Shown: one piece after another, positions 1-8,654 of the stretch | Numbering within the stretch: the first letter of the stretch is position 1 | Layout: each line of letters starts with the position of its first letter | NCBI RefSeq assembly: GCF_002483205.1 | Contig: NZ_DLHM01000003.1 | Coordinates: forward strand, 186,001-250,000 | Origin: Flavihumibacter sp. UBA7668 | GTDB taxonomy: Bacteria > Bacteroidota > Bacteroidia > Chitinophagales > Chitinophagaceae | Direction: 5' to 3' | DNA: 64,000 bases | Made by a program: the position numbers and the translations under genes | The notes under the pieces: model-generated | What the model saw: the letters and a program-made list of their open reading frames with translations, nothing else | Database searches by the model: none | What the model was told of the DNA's origin: nothing

Positions 1-540
1 TAAATGTCCAAGTGTGGTAAAACCGGATGGTTCATTTAATACAATCCAGTGTTTTACGGCAGGAAAATTTTTTGCACAAACTTTTGCGAAATGCCTGAAC
101 CAACGATTGATCAACGGGCTCTCCCATCCACCTTCCGCCTGTAATACCTGCGGCAAATCCCAATGGTATAAGGTAACAAAAGGGGTAAGTCCCAATGCAT
201 AACATTCATCAATTAATTCCTGATAAAAAGCAATTCCGGCCGGATTTGCTTTTCCGGAACCATCGGGAAGCACCCGCGACCAGGAAATACTGAAGCGAAA
301 AGAGTTGAAACCAAGTGCTTTCACAAGTAATAAATCATCTCTGTAACGATGAAAAAAATCACAGGCGGTGCTTGGTTTGGCAGCTTTTTTAATCACCCCT
401 TTTCGCCTTGCGAACACATCCCAGATAGAATTGGATCTCCCTCCTTCCAATACGGCACCCTCATTTTGAGCAGCAGAAATGGCAACACCCCAATGAAACT
501 CTTTACCAAAGGCCGAAGCCTGCAAGGCAGATTTAACCAT
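1..540 (-). CDS. GH1 family beta-glucosidase, N-terminal part (runs off the left edge)
   Basis: Reading the minus strand from the ATG at 538-540 gives 180 open codons to the window edge, so the gene is cut off at its 3' end. The product has GH1 hallmarks: FHWGVA at residues 15-20, the TLYHWDLPQ strand at 123-131, and an LNEP motif at 168-171 whose Glu170 is the family's acid/base residue. GH1 enzymes are usually about 450 residues, so the nucleophile Glu (TENG-type motif) lies outside the window. There is no signal peptide, so a cytoplasmic enzyme hydrolysing beta-glucosides is expected. It lies 43 bases downstream of miaA on the same strand and may be the last gene of that run. The family is clear; the exact substrate is not. 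Confidence 0.9.
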   Translation of the reverse strand, partial: MVKSALQASAFGKEFHWGVAISAAQNEGAVLEGGRSNSIWDVFARRKGVIKKAAKPSTACDFFHRYRDDLLLVKALGFNSFRFSISWSRVLPDGSGKANPAGIAFYQELIDECYALGLTPFVTLYHWDLPQVLQAEGGWESPLINRWFRHFAKVCAKNFPAVKHWIVLNEPSGFTTLGHL

Positions 541-583
541 GGGCGAAAATTAGCCAAGTGCCCTCTATCCGAAAATTATTAAA

Positions 584-1513
584 TTATGAAATCTGTTGTT
601 GTATGAATGACCGGATCCCCTGCTGATCCTGAGGATGAAACCACTTGAAATCAGGATCTTTTTTAAACCAGGTCATTTGACGTTTGGCATATTGACGGGT
701 ATGCGTTTTTATTTGTTCAATGGCTGTTTGAAAACTTATTTGGCCATTGAGAAAGGCAAAGAGTTCGCTATAACCTACTGTTTGTAAGGCCGGGATTGAA
801 TTTTCCGATTTTCCAACGGATCTAACTAAATCTGCGACTTCTTTCACTTCCTCCAAAAGTCCGTCCTGTATCATGAGATCAACCCTGTTGTTTATTCTTA
901 CAACCAATTCTTCCCTGGGTAATTCAAGGCCAATTTTAATAGATTCAAATGGCCGTTCAGCGGTTTTTCCCGTTTGAAAACTGCGAATACTTCTGCCTGT
1001 AGATTGTACTACTTCCAGGGCTCTCATCAATCGCTGGGGATTCAATATTTCACCGGTAGCATAGTATAAAGGATCCTGTTCTTTAACAGCCGATTGTAAC
1101 CATTCCAACCCATTTGCTTCAAATTGATGAATGATTGCCGTTCGAATAGCTGGATTAATTGCAGGCACTTCATCTAATCCTTCTGTGAGCGCTTTAATGT
1201 ACAACCCGGTTCCACCAACAATAACTGCAGTAGTATGGTCAATAAAAAGACGGTTAAGGCATCCCAGTGCAAATGTCGCAAAGCTGGCAGCGCTCAGGTC
1301 CTGCAATATGGAATGGGAGGCAATAAAATGGTGAGGCACAGCCTGCAATTCATCCGCCGAAGGCCTGGCCACACCAATGGTAAGTTCTTTAAAACATTGA
1401 CGGGAATCTGCTGAAATAATTTCTGTTTTCAGCCATTGAGCCAGACTAATGGCTGCGGCTGTTTTTCCAACTGCAGTTGGTCCGGCTATAATTATACTAA
1501 ATTTCTTCTTCAC
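584..1513 (-). CDS. miaA: tRNA dimethylallyltransferase MiaA
   Basis: MiaA transfers a dimethylallyl group to N6 of A37 in tRNAs that read UNN codons. The P-loop GPTAVGKT is at residues 11-18, followed by the family's SADSRQ segment. I chose the GTG at 1513: it gives 309 residues, the family's normal length, begins directly before the conserved core (KKKFSIIIAGP), and has a purine-rich AGAGGAAAG just upstream. Reading upstream to 1588 (with an ATG at 1540) only adds a basic stretch that overlaps the preceding gene in another frame. With the GTG start the overlap is 17 bases, suggesting translational coupling to the PRiA4_ORF3 gene. A cytoplasmic tRNA-modification enzyme; identity is secure, the start less so. 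Confidence 0.95.
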   Translation of the reverse strand: MKKKFSIIIAGPTAVGKTAAAISLAQWLKTEIISADSRQCFKELTIGVARPSADELQAVPHHFIASHSILQDLSAASFATFALGCLNRLFIDHTTAVIVGGTGLYIKALTEGLDEVPAINPAIRTAIIHQFEANGLEWLQSAVKEQDPLYYATGEILNPQRLMRALEVVQSTGRSIRSFQTGKTAERPFESIKIGLELPREELVVRINNRVDLMIQDGLLEEVKEVADLVRSVGKSENSIPALQTVGYSELFAFLNGQISFQTAIEQIKTHTRQYAKRQMTWFKKDPDFKWFHPQDQQGIRSFIQQQIS

Positions 1514-2063
1514 TGCTTTCCTCTTCAGCACCAAACTCATCCTCCGGGCTGTCATCATCACCACCTTCGGTACCAAATCCCTCAGCACCGGTTTGCAGGT
1601 CGTATTTCTCCTCCATTTCTGCCAGCTTATCCCCTACCAGTCCTTTGGTACCATACTGAGATGGGGCAATACCTTCCACCCGAACAGTAGCAGGATAGCT
1701 GATTTTGGGATTTTCTTCTTTTGACACGTTGATCAGTTCAACTAAAAAAGTCCAGTTGCGAACAAAATCATAGAGAAATATAAACTTCTGGTTGGGATCA
1801 AATATTTCCGTTCCTATGGGAGTATCCGCCATCAATAAAGGTTCCACCACATAGGTTTTGTCATATTTCTCCAGGCTTATTTCCCGACCACGCTGCCAAC
1901 TGTCATTACTTCTGAAAAAAGTAGCAGCATGCTTGGAGTCAAATTCATATGCTTTAAGAATTGCCTGCTGCAGGTCAGCAAAATGCTGTTTGTGACGGAT
2001 TGCGATATCCCGGTAAACACTATCGTCTTCTTCAAAATAGACCCTGAACTTCAATATTGCCAT
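1497..2063 (-). CDS. PRiA4_ORF3 (IS1096 TnpR-like) domain protein
   Basis: 188 residues. The first ~150 resemble the plasmid pRiA4b ORF3 domain (in databases often 'IS1096 element passenger TnpR family protein'), here as the usual chromosomal Bacteroidota form. Despite that name there is no recombinase motif and no transposon end nearby. The C-terminal ~40 residues are strongly acidic (runs of D and E ending EESSEEEI). The gene lies between cca (62 bases upstream) and miaA (17-base overlap downstream), so it may have a tRNA- or nucleic-acid-related role, but that is inference and no biochemical function can be given. Soluble, with no signal peptide. Confidence 0.75.
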   Translation of the reverse strand: MAILKFRVYFEEDDSVYRDIAIRHKQHFADLQQAILKAYEFDSKHAATFFRSNDSWQRGREISLEKYDKTYVVEPLLMADTPIGTEIFDPNQKFIFLYDFVRNWTFLVELINVSKEENPKISYPATVRVEGIAPSQYGTKGLVGDKLAEMEEKYDLQTGAEGFGTEGGDDDSPEDEFGAEEESSEEEI

Positions 2064-2125
2064 AACGGTATCTGCTGTTGATTTCGGGCGTAAAATAGCA
2101 CCTTTTCTTGAAAATGCAGGAGTGA

Positions 2126-3544
2126 TTACTGCTTTGGGTGCAGGTTATATTCCCTGGCTTTCTCAACCATCAGGTTAAAGGCAGCTTCATAACTATTGGG
2201 AATTTCACCATCCAGAATCGCTTCCCGTATCTTATTTTTTATTTCTCCCACAATTCTGCCCGGTGGAAGTTGAAAAGTCTCCATAATCTGCTCCCCGGTA
2301 ATAGGTGGCTGCCAGTTCCGGATCCGGTCTTTTTCTTCCACTTCCTGGAGACGTTCGCGAACCAGATTAAAATTACTGAGGTAGCGCTTTACCTTGAACT
2401 TGTTTTTGGATGTAATATCAGCGGAGCAAAGCAGCATCAGGTCATCAATCTCTTCTCCAGCATCAAACAGAAGCCGGCGAATAGCACTGTCTGTAATATT
2501 TTCTTTTGTCAGGCTGATTGGACGCAGGTGCAATTCCACCAGTTTACGCACATAGCGCATTTTTTCATTTTGAGGAAGTTTGAGTTTGGTAAATAATCGG
2601 GGCACCATTCTGCCGCCTACCACTTCATGGCCGTGAAAAGTCCATCCATGACCAACTTCAAACTTTTTTGTTGCCGGTTTTCCAATATCATGCAGAAGTG
2701 CAGCCCAGCGCAACCAAAGATCATTGGTATGAGGAGCAATATTATCCACGACCTGCAGTGTATGATAAAAATTATCCTTGTGTCCCTTGCCATCAATGTA
2801 TTCAGCACCCGCCAGATCCACCATCTGTGGGAAAATTATATGCATCAATCCAGATTGGTAAAGCAAATCCAGGCCTACTGAGGGTTTATTGCTCAGCAAA
2901 ATCTTATTAAATTCTTCCGTTATGCGTTCCTGCGATATAATTTTTATTCTGTCTACGTGCAAACAGATTCCGCGCCAGGTGGTTTCTTCAATTGTGAATC
3001 CCAATTGTGAGGCAAAGCGGATAGCTCGTAACATTCTCAATGGATCATCACTGAAAGTTTGTCCGGGTTCCAGGGGCGTTCGGATAATTCTATTGGCCAG
3101 ATCTTCCAATCCATTAAATGGATCTGCCAGTTTTCCATAATCCGTTTCATTCAGGCTTATTGCCATGGCATTGATGGTAAAATCACGCCGATGCTGGTCC
3201 TCCTTCAAAGTACCCGGTTCAACTTCCGGATTTCGGCTATGGTACCGATAACTCTCTTTTCTGGCTCCAACAAATTCTATATCAAACTCATCAATTTTTA
3301 GGGCAGCGGTACCAAAATTCTTATAAAAGGCAATATTTGGAGAGGGGTTAAACTGCTCTGCAACAGCCCTTGCCAGTTCAATACCATCCCCAACACATAC
3401 GATATCAGCATCTTTTGTGGAACGATTCAGTAATTTATCTCGCACAAATCCCCCAATTACATAGGTTTCCAACCCAAGTGATGCTGCAGCATGCGCAATT
3501 TTCTTAAACACAAACAATTCCTTCGCAGTACAATTAATATCCAT
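2126..3544 (-). CDS. cca: CCA tRNA nucleotidyltransferase with HD domain
   Basis: 472 residues, class II nucleotidyltransferase that adds or repairs the 3' CCA of tRNA. The head-domain motif GGFVRD is at 31-36, and the two metal-binding aspartates D45 and D47 lie in KDADIVC. RRDFTINAM follows at about 119-127 and the RMLRAIRFASQLGF neck at about 170-183. The C-terminal half is an HD domain with LLHDIGKP (H285, D286), the arrangement of bacterial CCA enzymes with phosphohydrolase activity. It starts at the ATG at 3542-3544, 24 bases after the glycosyltransferase gene, and runs into the PRiA4_ORF3/miaA pair, so two tRNA-maturation genes share this transcription unit. Poly(A) polymerase is a related family, but the HD arrangement favours CCA addition. 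Confidence 0.93.
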   Translation of the reverse strand: MDINCTAKELFVFKKIAHAAASLGLETYVIGGFVRDKLLNRSTKDADIVCVGDGIELARAVAEQFNPSPNIAFYKNFGTAALKIDEFDIEFVGARKESYRYHSRNPEVEPGTLKEDQHRRDFTINAMAISLNETDYGKLADPFNGLEDLANRIIRTPLEPGQTFSDDPLRMLRAIRFASQLGFTIEETTWRGICLHVDRIKIISQERITEEFNKILLSNKPSVGLDLLYQSGLMHIIFPQMVDLAGAEYIDGKGHKDNFYHTLQVVDNIAPHTNDLWLRWAALLHDIGKPATKKFEVGHGWTFHGHEVVGGRMVPRLFTKLKLPQNEKMRYVRKLVELHLRPISLTKENITDSAIRRLLFDAGEEIDDLMLLCSADITSKNKFKVKRYLSNFNLVRERLQEVEEKDRIRNWQPPITGEQIMETFQLPPGRIVGEIKNKIREAILDGEIPNSYEAAFNLMVEKAREYNLHPKQ

Positions 3545-3568
3545 CGGTCTGCAAATTAGCTTAATTGT

Positions 3569-4621
3569 TCATATTCCATTCATGACCTCCCTGCAAATTG
3601 CTACAAGTTTGCGGGCAATTTCAATATGATTGTATTGACCGGTAATAAGATTAAAGGTATTTTCCCCTAATTTTTTTCTTTCAGCTTCATCATTTTTTAA
3701 TTGCAAAATAGCAGCTGCAATTGATTCAGGACTTCCTTCAACCAGCAAAGCGTCTTTCTTATCAGTAAAAACCTCAAGTATGCCGGTAGTTCTTTTGGTG
3801 ATGATTGGCTTCTTTAATGCGGCATAGTGATAAACTTTATTTGGGATAACAAGGTCAGCTTTTTTTGTTTCTCCAAAAATCCCCAGGCAACAGTCAAACT
3901 GGTTCATTGCCAGATTTAATTCAGTTCCGTTCAGCCAACCTGGGAAACTGATATTGGTCAATTTGTATTTTTCAAGGGCTGTAAATTTCACCTTCTCAAA
4001 ATCAAACCCATCCCCTATTAGGTGGAACCGGATAGCCGGCTCTTTCTCCAGTAATCTCGCTGCTTCAATAATAGTAAAACATCCCTGCAGAGGTATAAAG
4101 GAACCATAAAATCCCACGTCAAAAAAAGATGTTTCCTTTTGCATCAGCATTGGAAAATAGTCCGCTGTATTTACCCCCACAGGTAAAACTCTTAATTTGT
4201 TTTCATTTATTCCGATGACCGTTTTAAAATAATTTAGATGCGCTTTTGTATCACATACAACCATATCAGCCAAAGACATTGCTATCTTGTCCTTCAAATA
4301 GTTCTTGAGTGCTCTGATTGAATAAGGACTGATAGTTTTGTAATCAAAGACCTTGGTGAGATACCTGGAAATAAGCGGATCAAAAACAATCGGTTTTTTT
4401 GTAAGGTACCGAAGTCGGGATACATCCCTGTGACAAAAGGAAGGAATAAAAACAACATCTGCTGTTTCAGCCAGCTGCTTAAACTTTTTTTTATCAAAAT
4501 CCTTAGATCCGGTGTATCTGTAATAAGAAACTTCTATTTCCGGAATTAGTTCCAATCCATCAAAAATGACACGGGATCGATTGTAATGGGGGTCAAACTG
4601 CCCGGCTACCAGTATTTTCAT
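3569..4621 (-). CDS. glycosyltransferase, GT4-like (group 1)
   Basis: 350 residues from the ATG at 4619-4621 (MKILVAGQFDPH); reading further upstream adds only nine residues of the preceding gene's region. It has the GT-B layout: an N-terminal half with DVVFIPSFCHRD, and a C-terminal nucleotide-sugar half containing YHYAALKKPIITKRT and GILEVF. No membrane segment. It is the third of three consecutive glycosyltransferases and overlaps the second by 29 bases. Probably adds a sugar during synthesis of a surface glycan; donor and acceptor cannot be read from sequence. No flippase, polymerase or lipid-carrier transferase lies alongside, so the three do not form a full polysaccharide locus. Confidence 0.82.
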   Translation of the reverse strand: MKILVAGQFDPHYNRSRVIFDGLELIPEIEVSYYRYTGSKDFDKKKFKQLAETADVVFIPSFCHRDVSRLRYLTKKPIVFDPLISRYLTKVFDYKTISPYSIRALKNYLKDKIAMSLADMVVCDTKAHLNYFKTVIGINENKLRVLPVGVNTADYFPMLMQKETSFFDVGFYGSFIPLQGCFTIIEAARLLEKEPAIRFHLIGDGFDFEKVKFTALEKYKLTNISFPGWLNGTELNLAMNQFDCCLGIFGETKKADLVIPNKVYHYAALKKPIITKRTTGILEVFTDKKDALLVEGSPESIAAAILQLKNDEAERKKLGENTFNLITGQYNHIEIARKLVAICREVMNGI

Positions 4622-5741
4622 AAGGTGTGTTTTTTTCCAGAACAGCATTATATAAGCTTATCAGATCAGCAGCAATTCTTTCATCACGAAATTGTTCAGC
4701 AAATTGATATCCTTTATCCACACAGTTTTGATAACATTCTGTATCATCCTGAAGTTGCTGAATAATTTTACCCATAGCTATATAATCCATCGCAGGAATA
4801 TAAAAGCTATCCGGACCTCCAGCTTCTTTGAAACAGCCCTCTTCATTTGTGATTACAGGCGTTTTACTGAAGAGCGCTTCAATAATTGGAATCCCGAATC
4901 CTTCATAAATGGAGGGATAACACAACGTAAAAGCCTGCTGGTAAATTATAGCCAATTCAGCCATAGAAACACCTTCCAGAAATTGAACACGGGATTTCAA
5001 TTGATTTTTATCGATAAATTCTTCCACTGTTTTTTTATACCCGGTAGCTTTACCTACAACAACCAATGGAAAATTATGATGCAACAGGCTTTTAACTGTT
5101 GTAAGGAGGTTTTTTCTGGGTTCAATAGTTCCGACATTTAATATGAATTCCCCAGGCAATTTGAATTTTTGCCGAACAGCCTGAACAACAGCTGAATTAT
5201 AAATTTCTTTAAATGCCGGATGACAACCCTGATATATAACTGTAATTTTTTCTTTTTCAGTACCCAGGTATTTTATGATATCATTTTTGGTTTGCTGGCT
5301 GATGGCAATAATACGGGTAGCATCTTCAGCGGCTTGTATTGATTTTTGACTTTGAATAATTCTATCCGCTTTTTTATACCATTCCGGGTATTTATAAAAA
5401 ATAAGATCATGCAGTGTAACAACGGATGGAATACCTGAATTTTGAATGCCTGCAGGCAACTCATTACTGAGTCCGTGAAAAATATCCAACTGATCTGTTT
5501 GCAATTGCCTGATTATCCATTTTCTTCTCCAGATGGAGGACATTTTTCTAAATATCCAGTTTTGGGGAAATATTTCACGGGTATTCTCAACTTTAAACGC
5601 AATGCTCCCTGGCCTGGGATTGTATAAAAAGAGTTCATGCTGCGGGTAATGGGTAGCCAGTATTCTTACCAGATCACGACTATAATTACCTAACCCTGAT
5701 CTGTTATGAAATGCCCGTTTTGCGTCAAAACCAACTCGCAC
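4593..5741 (-). CDS. glycosyltransferase family 4 protein (mannosyltransferase-like)
   Basis: 382 residues starting at GTG 5739-5741 (MRVGFDAKRAFHN), which overlaps the TAG of the preceding gene by one base (TAGTG), a coupling arrangement. The N-terminal GFDAKR..GLGNYSRDL segment is typical of WbaZ/MtfB-like GT4 mannosyltransferases. The C-terminal half has NVGTIEPRKNL and the EX7E-type motif in YEGFGIPIIEALFSKTPVITN, which binds the nucleotide sugar. Cytoplasmic or membrane-peripheral. Mannosyl transfer is suggested only by family resemblance. Second of the three-gene glycosyltransferase set. Confidence 0.87.
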   Translation of the reverse strand: MRVGFDAKRAFHNRSGLGNYSRDLVRILATHYPQHELFLYNPRPGSIAFKVENTREIFPQNWIFRKMSSIWRRKWIIRQLQTDQLDIFHGLSNELPAGIQNSGIPSVVTLHDLIFYKYPEWYKKADRIIQSQKSIQAAEDATRIIAISQQTKNDIIKYLGTEKEKITVIYQGCHPAFKEIYNSAVVQAVRQKFKLPGEFILNVGTIEPRKNLLTTVKSLLHHNFPLVVVGKATGYKKTVEEFIDKNQLKSRVQFLEGVSMAELAIIYQQAFTLCYPSIYEGFGIPIIEALFSKTPVITNEEGCFKEAGGPDSFYIPAMDYIAMGKIIQQLQDDTECYQNCVDKGYQFAEQFRDERIAADLISLYNAVLEKNTPYENTGSRAV

Positions 5742-6808
5742 TACCTGCTTTTTAAGTGTTTTGTAATAGTAGTCATTATTGTCCTATACCGATTTATTAT
5801 ATACTCCATACTATGAAACTGCTTCACATAGGCTGCTGCAAGGGTAGTCATTTTTTCTTTCAACTGATTATTCTCCAGGATTTCATGAATTCCGGCAGCT
5901 ATAGCAGATGCATTTTGTATTTCGCATACTATGGCCCTTCCATCCGCACCCAATTCAGCCAAACCGCCTGCATTTGTTGTCACAACTGGCACCTGGTTCA
6001 AAAATGCATCCAACACACTACTTCCTAATCCTTCCTGTTCAGAGCTCATAACAAAAACATCAATAATCGAAAAGAAATCTTCCACTTTCTCGTAAAAACC
6101 CATGAGCAAATAATTTTCCTGCAGGCCAAGTTCTTCAATCCGTTGCTGTACAGCTGGCTGCAATTCACCTTTACCAAAATGAAGGAAGACAAAATCAGCC
6201 CTGATTTGTTTTAATGCAGCAATGGCATTAACCATCGTAATGGGATCTTTATGTTGTACAAATGCTGCCATTGTACCAATTATAAAAGTGCCGGGTAGTA
6301 TTTTCTTTTCACTCAGAACCTGAATAGCTCGTTCCCTATTCAAGGGTTGTGGCACAACTATAGAAGAAACCACTTCAATATCATTCCGGCCTGAGAAATC
6401 AGTTACGATTCTTTGAATTGCCTTACTTATCGCAAGGATTTTATCGGTTGCCCGGTATTTCAGCCTGGTAAAAAATCCTTTAGGAACAAAATCAACCCGG
6501 CGAGAATAAACAACCGGACGCTGATGAAATAATTTGGTAAAAACCGCGTAAGTAAGGATTTGGGAAGTTTGTGCATGTAATAGAGAGAAACTGTTCCCTT
6601 TCCCAATCAGAAACCAAATTATTTTCCATACTGAATTAAATCCATAGGTAATAAAGCCAGCTTCAACCGATTTTTTATATAAGGGATTACCTTCCCGGCA
6701 CAATAGATGTACTTCATAGCCGGCCTCCCGCAACCCTATCATATTATATAATGTTTGTCTCTCTCCTCCCCGCCAGCCTTTTTCAAAATTCAACTCAAGA
6801 ATTACCAT
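5741..6808 (-). CDS. glycosyltransferase family 4 protein
   Basis: 355 residues with a GT-B fold. The N-terminal glycine-rich acceptor loop is KGWRGGERQTLYNM; the C-terminal donor domain has IIGTMAAFVQHKDP and SSEQEGLGSSVLDAFLNQVPVVTTNAGGLAEL. The second acidic position of the usual EX7E pair is Asp here (E..GLGSSVLDAF), which is common in GT4. First gene of the minus-strand run that continues through two more glycosyltransferases, cca and miaA. A T-rich stretch that could hold a promoter precedes it between 6809 and 6860, but no convincing box was seen. Substrate unknown; probably a lipopolysaccharide or capsule sugar step. Confidence 0.87.
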   Translation of the reverse strand: MVILELNFEKGWRGGERQTLYNMIGLREAGYEVHLLCREGNPLYKKSVEAGFITYGFNSVWKIIWFLIGKGNSFSLLHAQTSQILTYAVFTKLFHQRPVVYSRRVDFVPKGFFTRLKYRATDKILAISKAIQRIVTDFSGRNDIEVVSSIVVPQPLNRERAIQVLSEKKILPGTFIIGTMAAFVQHKDPITMVNAIAALKQIRADFVFLHFGKGELQPAVQQRIEELGLQENYLLMGFYEKVEDFFSIIDVFVMSSEQEGLGSSVLDAFLNQVPVVTTNAGGLAELGADGRAIVCEIQNASAIAAGIHEILENNQLKEKMTTLAAAYVKQFHSMEYIINRYRTIMTTITKHLKSR

Positions 6809-6891
6809 ACTTTACTACTTGTCCGGCAAAAAAATTTAATACCAAAACAAATATCGTGCAAAATGAAGAGGATTCTACTACAATAAATCAA

Positions 6892-7317
6892 CTAATTGGA
6901 AGGAATTGAGTGAACGAGACTGAATCCAACCAATGGAGTACGAAGACGTCGTATCAGCGTAAAAAGTAACTGATCCTGAACCATGGCTACCTGCGCAGAT
7001 TGCCTCGCTCCAAGCCACTCCTCCGCAATACCCAACAATCCGTCCAGTTCAAGCCATTTTCCAGCTTCCAGTTTTTCGGTATCATCCAGATCATACGCAC
7101 TGACACATTGTAATAACTGACGTTCATCTCCAAAAAACAGCACCGGTTTTGTAGCTATATGCAGATTTTCCAACGCCAGTTTTGAGGATGGCTCCAAAAC
7201 AGCATCCCAGGCTGCGTTTGCAATTAATCCATACCAGTTGCCCAGCTGTACCGGAATGGCTTTCCCTGCTCGTAATGCGACAAGATTCTCCTCAATCAGC
7301 TGATCAAATTCAATCAT
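6892..7317 (-). CDS. hypothetical protein, 141 aa
   Basis: I do not recognise this family. It is a compact soluble protein without signal peptide or membrane segment, acidic, with the conserved-looking blocks PVQLGNWYGLIANAAWDAVLEP near the start and LELDGLLGIAEEWLGARQSAQVAMVQDQLLF in the second half, likely mainly helical. It is divergently transcribed from sucC, separated by only 51 bases, so the two promoters must overlap. Nothing in the context assigns a role. Confidence 0.65.
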   Translation of the reverse strand: MIEFDQLIEENLVALRAGKAIPVQLGNWYGLIANAAWDAVLEPSSKLALENLHIATKPVLFFGDERQLLQCVSAYDLDDTEKLEAGKWLELDGLLGIAEEWLGARQSAQVAMVQDQLLFTLIRRLRTPLVGFSLVHSIPSN

Positions 7318-7344
7318 CCGTCAAAATTATAGAACAGTTTCTAT

Positions 7345-7352
7345 TATCTTCG
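7345..7352 (+). promoter_or_regulatory. possible sucC -7 promoter box
   Basis: TATCTTCG differs by one base from the Bacteroidota -7 consensus TAnnTTTG and ends 16 bases before the sucC ATG, a very short leader. No clear -33 TTTG was found at the right distance, so this is only a candidate. Confidence 0.3.
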
Positions 7353-7368
7353 CCCCAAATTTCGCACT

Positions 7369-8586
7369 ATGAACTTGCACGAATATCAAGCAAAGGAATT
7401 ATTGAAAAAGTACCAGGTGCCGGTGCAGGAAGGCATTGCCTGCAGTACGCCAACTGAAGCTGAAGAAGCCTATCGTACCATTCATACCCAGTACGGCAGC
7501 AAATTTGCTGTTGTAAAAGCCCAGATTCATGCGGGCGGTCGTGGTAAGGGAAAGATTCAAGGAACCGAACAACGTGGTGTGGCAGTTGGCAAGAATGCAG
7601 AAGCTGTCAAAGAAATTGCACAGAATATCCTGGGTGGTACCCTGGTTACCATTCAAACCGGCGAAGCCGGAAAGGTTGTTAATAAAGTGCTGGTTGCCCA
7701 GGATGTGTATTATGAAGGAGCCAATCCGGTAAAAGAATTTTACCTGTCTATTCTGCTGGATCGCGCAAAGGGCCAGAATGTAATCATGTATAGCACGGAA
7801 GGTGGAATGGATATTGAAGAAGTAGCCCATAATACACCAGACAAAATATTTAAAGAGTGGGTACATCCCGGCGGACAATTACAAGGCTTTCAGGCAAGAA
7901 AAATTGCGTTCAACCTCGGACTGAGTGGCGAAGCTTTCAAAAATTGCGTAAAGTTTGTTACCAATTTATACAACGCCTATGTTGGATTGGATTGTGCCAT
8001 GCTGGAAATCAATCCACTTTTCAAAACATCCGATGAAAAAATCATTGCAGTCGATTGTAAAATGAATATTGATGACAATGCACTGACCCGTCATGCTGAG
8101 CTGGCAAACCTGCGTGATATTTCTGAAGAAGATCCAACCGAAGTGGAAGCCGGCAAATTCAATCTTAACTTTGTTAAGCTGGATGGAAATGTGGGTTGTA
8201 TGGTGAATGGTGCGGGACTGGCGATGGCAACCATGGATATGATCAAATTAAGTGGTGGAGAACCTGCCAACTTTCTGGATGTAGGTGGTACGGCAAATGC
8301 GCAAACCGTTGAAGCCGGATTCCGGATCATTCTGAAAGATCCCAAGGTAAAAGCGATCCTCATCAATATTTTTGGCGGAATTGTACGTTGCGATCGTGTT
8401 GCACAGGGTGTTATTGATGCCTATCAGACCATGGGCAATATTGAAGTTCCGATCATCGTACGGCTGCAGGGAACCAATGCAGAAGAAGCCAAAAAGCTGA
8501 TTGACGAAAGTGGGCTTAAAGTTCAAAGTGCAATCCTGCTGAGTGAAGCTGCTGATCTCGTAAATAAAGCAGTAACTGCGGCGTAA
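7369..8586 (+). CDS. sucC: succinate-CoA ligase (ADP-forming) beta subunit
   Basis: 405 residues, full length for the family. It catalyses the nucleotide-binding half of succinyl-CoA + ADP + Pi to succinate + ATP + CoA in the TCA cycle. It begins with the family signature MNLHEYQAKELLKKYQVP, has the ATP-grasp region through residue ~200 (VVKAQIHAGGRGKGK, LEINPL) and the ligase domain with NIFGGIVRCDRVAQG near the C-terminus. The alpha-subunit gene sucD is not adjacent. The gene ends in a strong intrinsic terminator 23 bases after the stop, so it is probably monocistronic. Confidence 0.97.
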   Translation: MNLHEYQAKELLKKYQVPVQEGIACSTPTEAEEAYRTIHTQYGSKFAVVKAQIHAGGRGKGKIQGTEQRGVAVGKNAEAVKEIAQNILGGTLVTIQTGEAGKVVNKVLVAQDVYYEGANPVKEFYLSILLDRAKGQNVIMYSTEGGMDIEEVAHNTPDKIFKEWVHPGGQLQGFQARKIAFNLGLSGEAFKNCVKFVTNLYNAYVGLDCAMLEINPLFKTSDEKIIAVDCKMNIDDNALTRHAELANLRDISEEDPTEVEAGKFNLNFVKLDGNVGCMVNGAGLAMATMDMIKLSGGEPANFLDVGGTANAQTVEAGFRIILKDPKVKAILINIFGGIVRCDRVAQGVIDAYQTMGNIEVPIIVRLQGTNAEEAKKLIDESGLKVQSAILLSEAADLVNKAVTAA

Positions 8587-8608
8587 CCATCAGGCATAAC
8601 CGAATACA

Positions 8609-8639
8609 AATCCCGCTTCCCCGGAAGCGGGATTTTTTT
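8609..8639 (+). terminator. rho-independent terminator of sucC
   Basis: A perfect 12-bp stem (AATCCCGCTTCC / GGAAGCGGGATT) around a two-base centre, followed by an unbroken T run through 8639. It starts 23 bases after the sucC stop and ends 15 bases before the GH16 start codon. Confidence 0.93.
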
Positions 8640-8654
8640 ATTTATCTTAGTTGG

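Noticed and set aside
1514..1588. N-terminal extension of MiaA from 1588
   Set aside because: The added residues are basic, lack family similarity and overlap the preceding gene in another frame; the core with the P-loop starts right after the GTG at 1513.
1497..2063. Transposon-related gene because of the name IS1096 TnpR-like
   Set aside because: No inverted repeats, transposase or target duplication in the neighbourhood; the gene sits in a stable tRNA-processing context.
4692..5141. 149-codon plus-strand frame inside the second glycosyltransferase gene
   Set aside because: Antisense shadow; the minus-strand protein has the conserved glycosyltransferase motifs at the same place.
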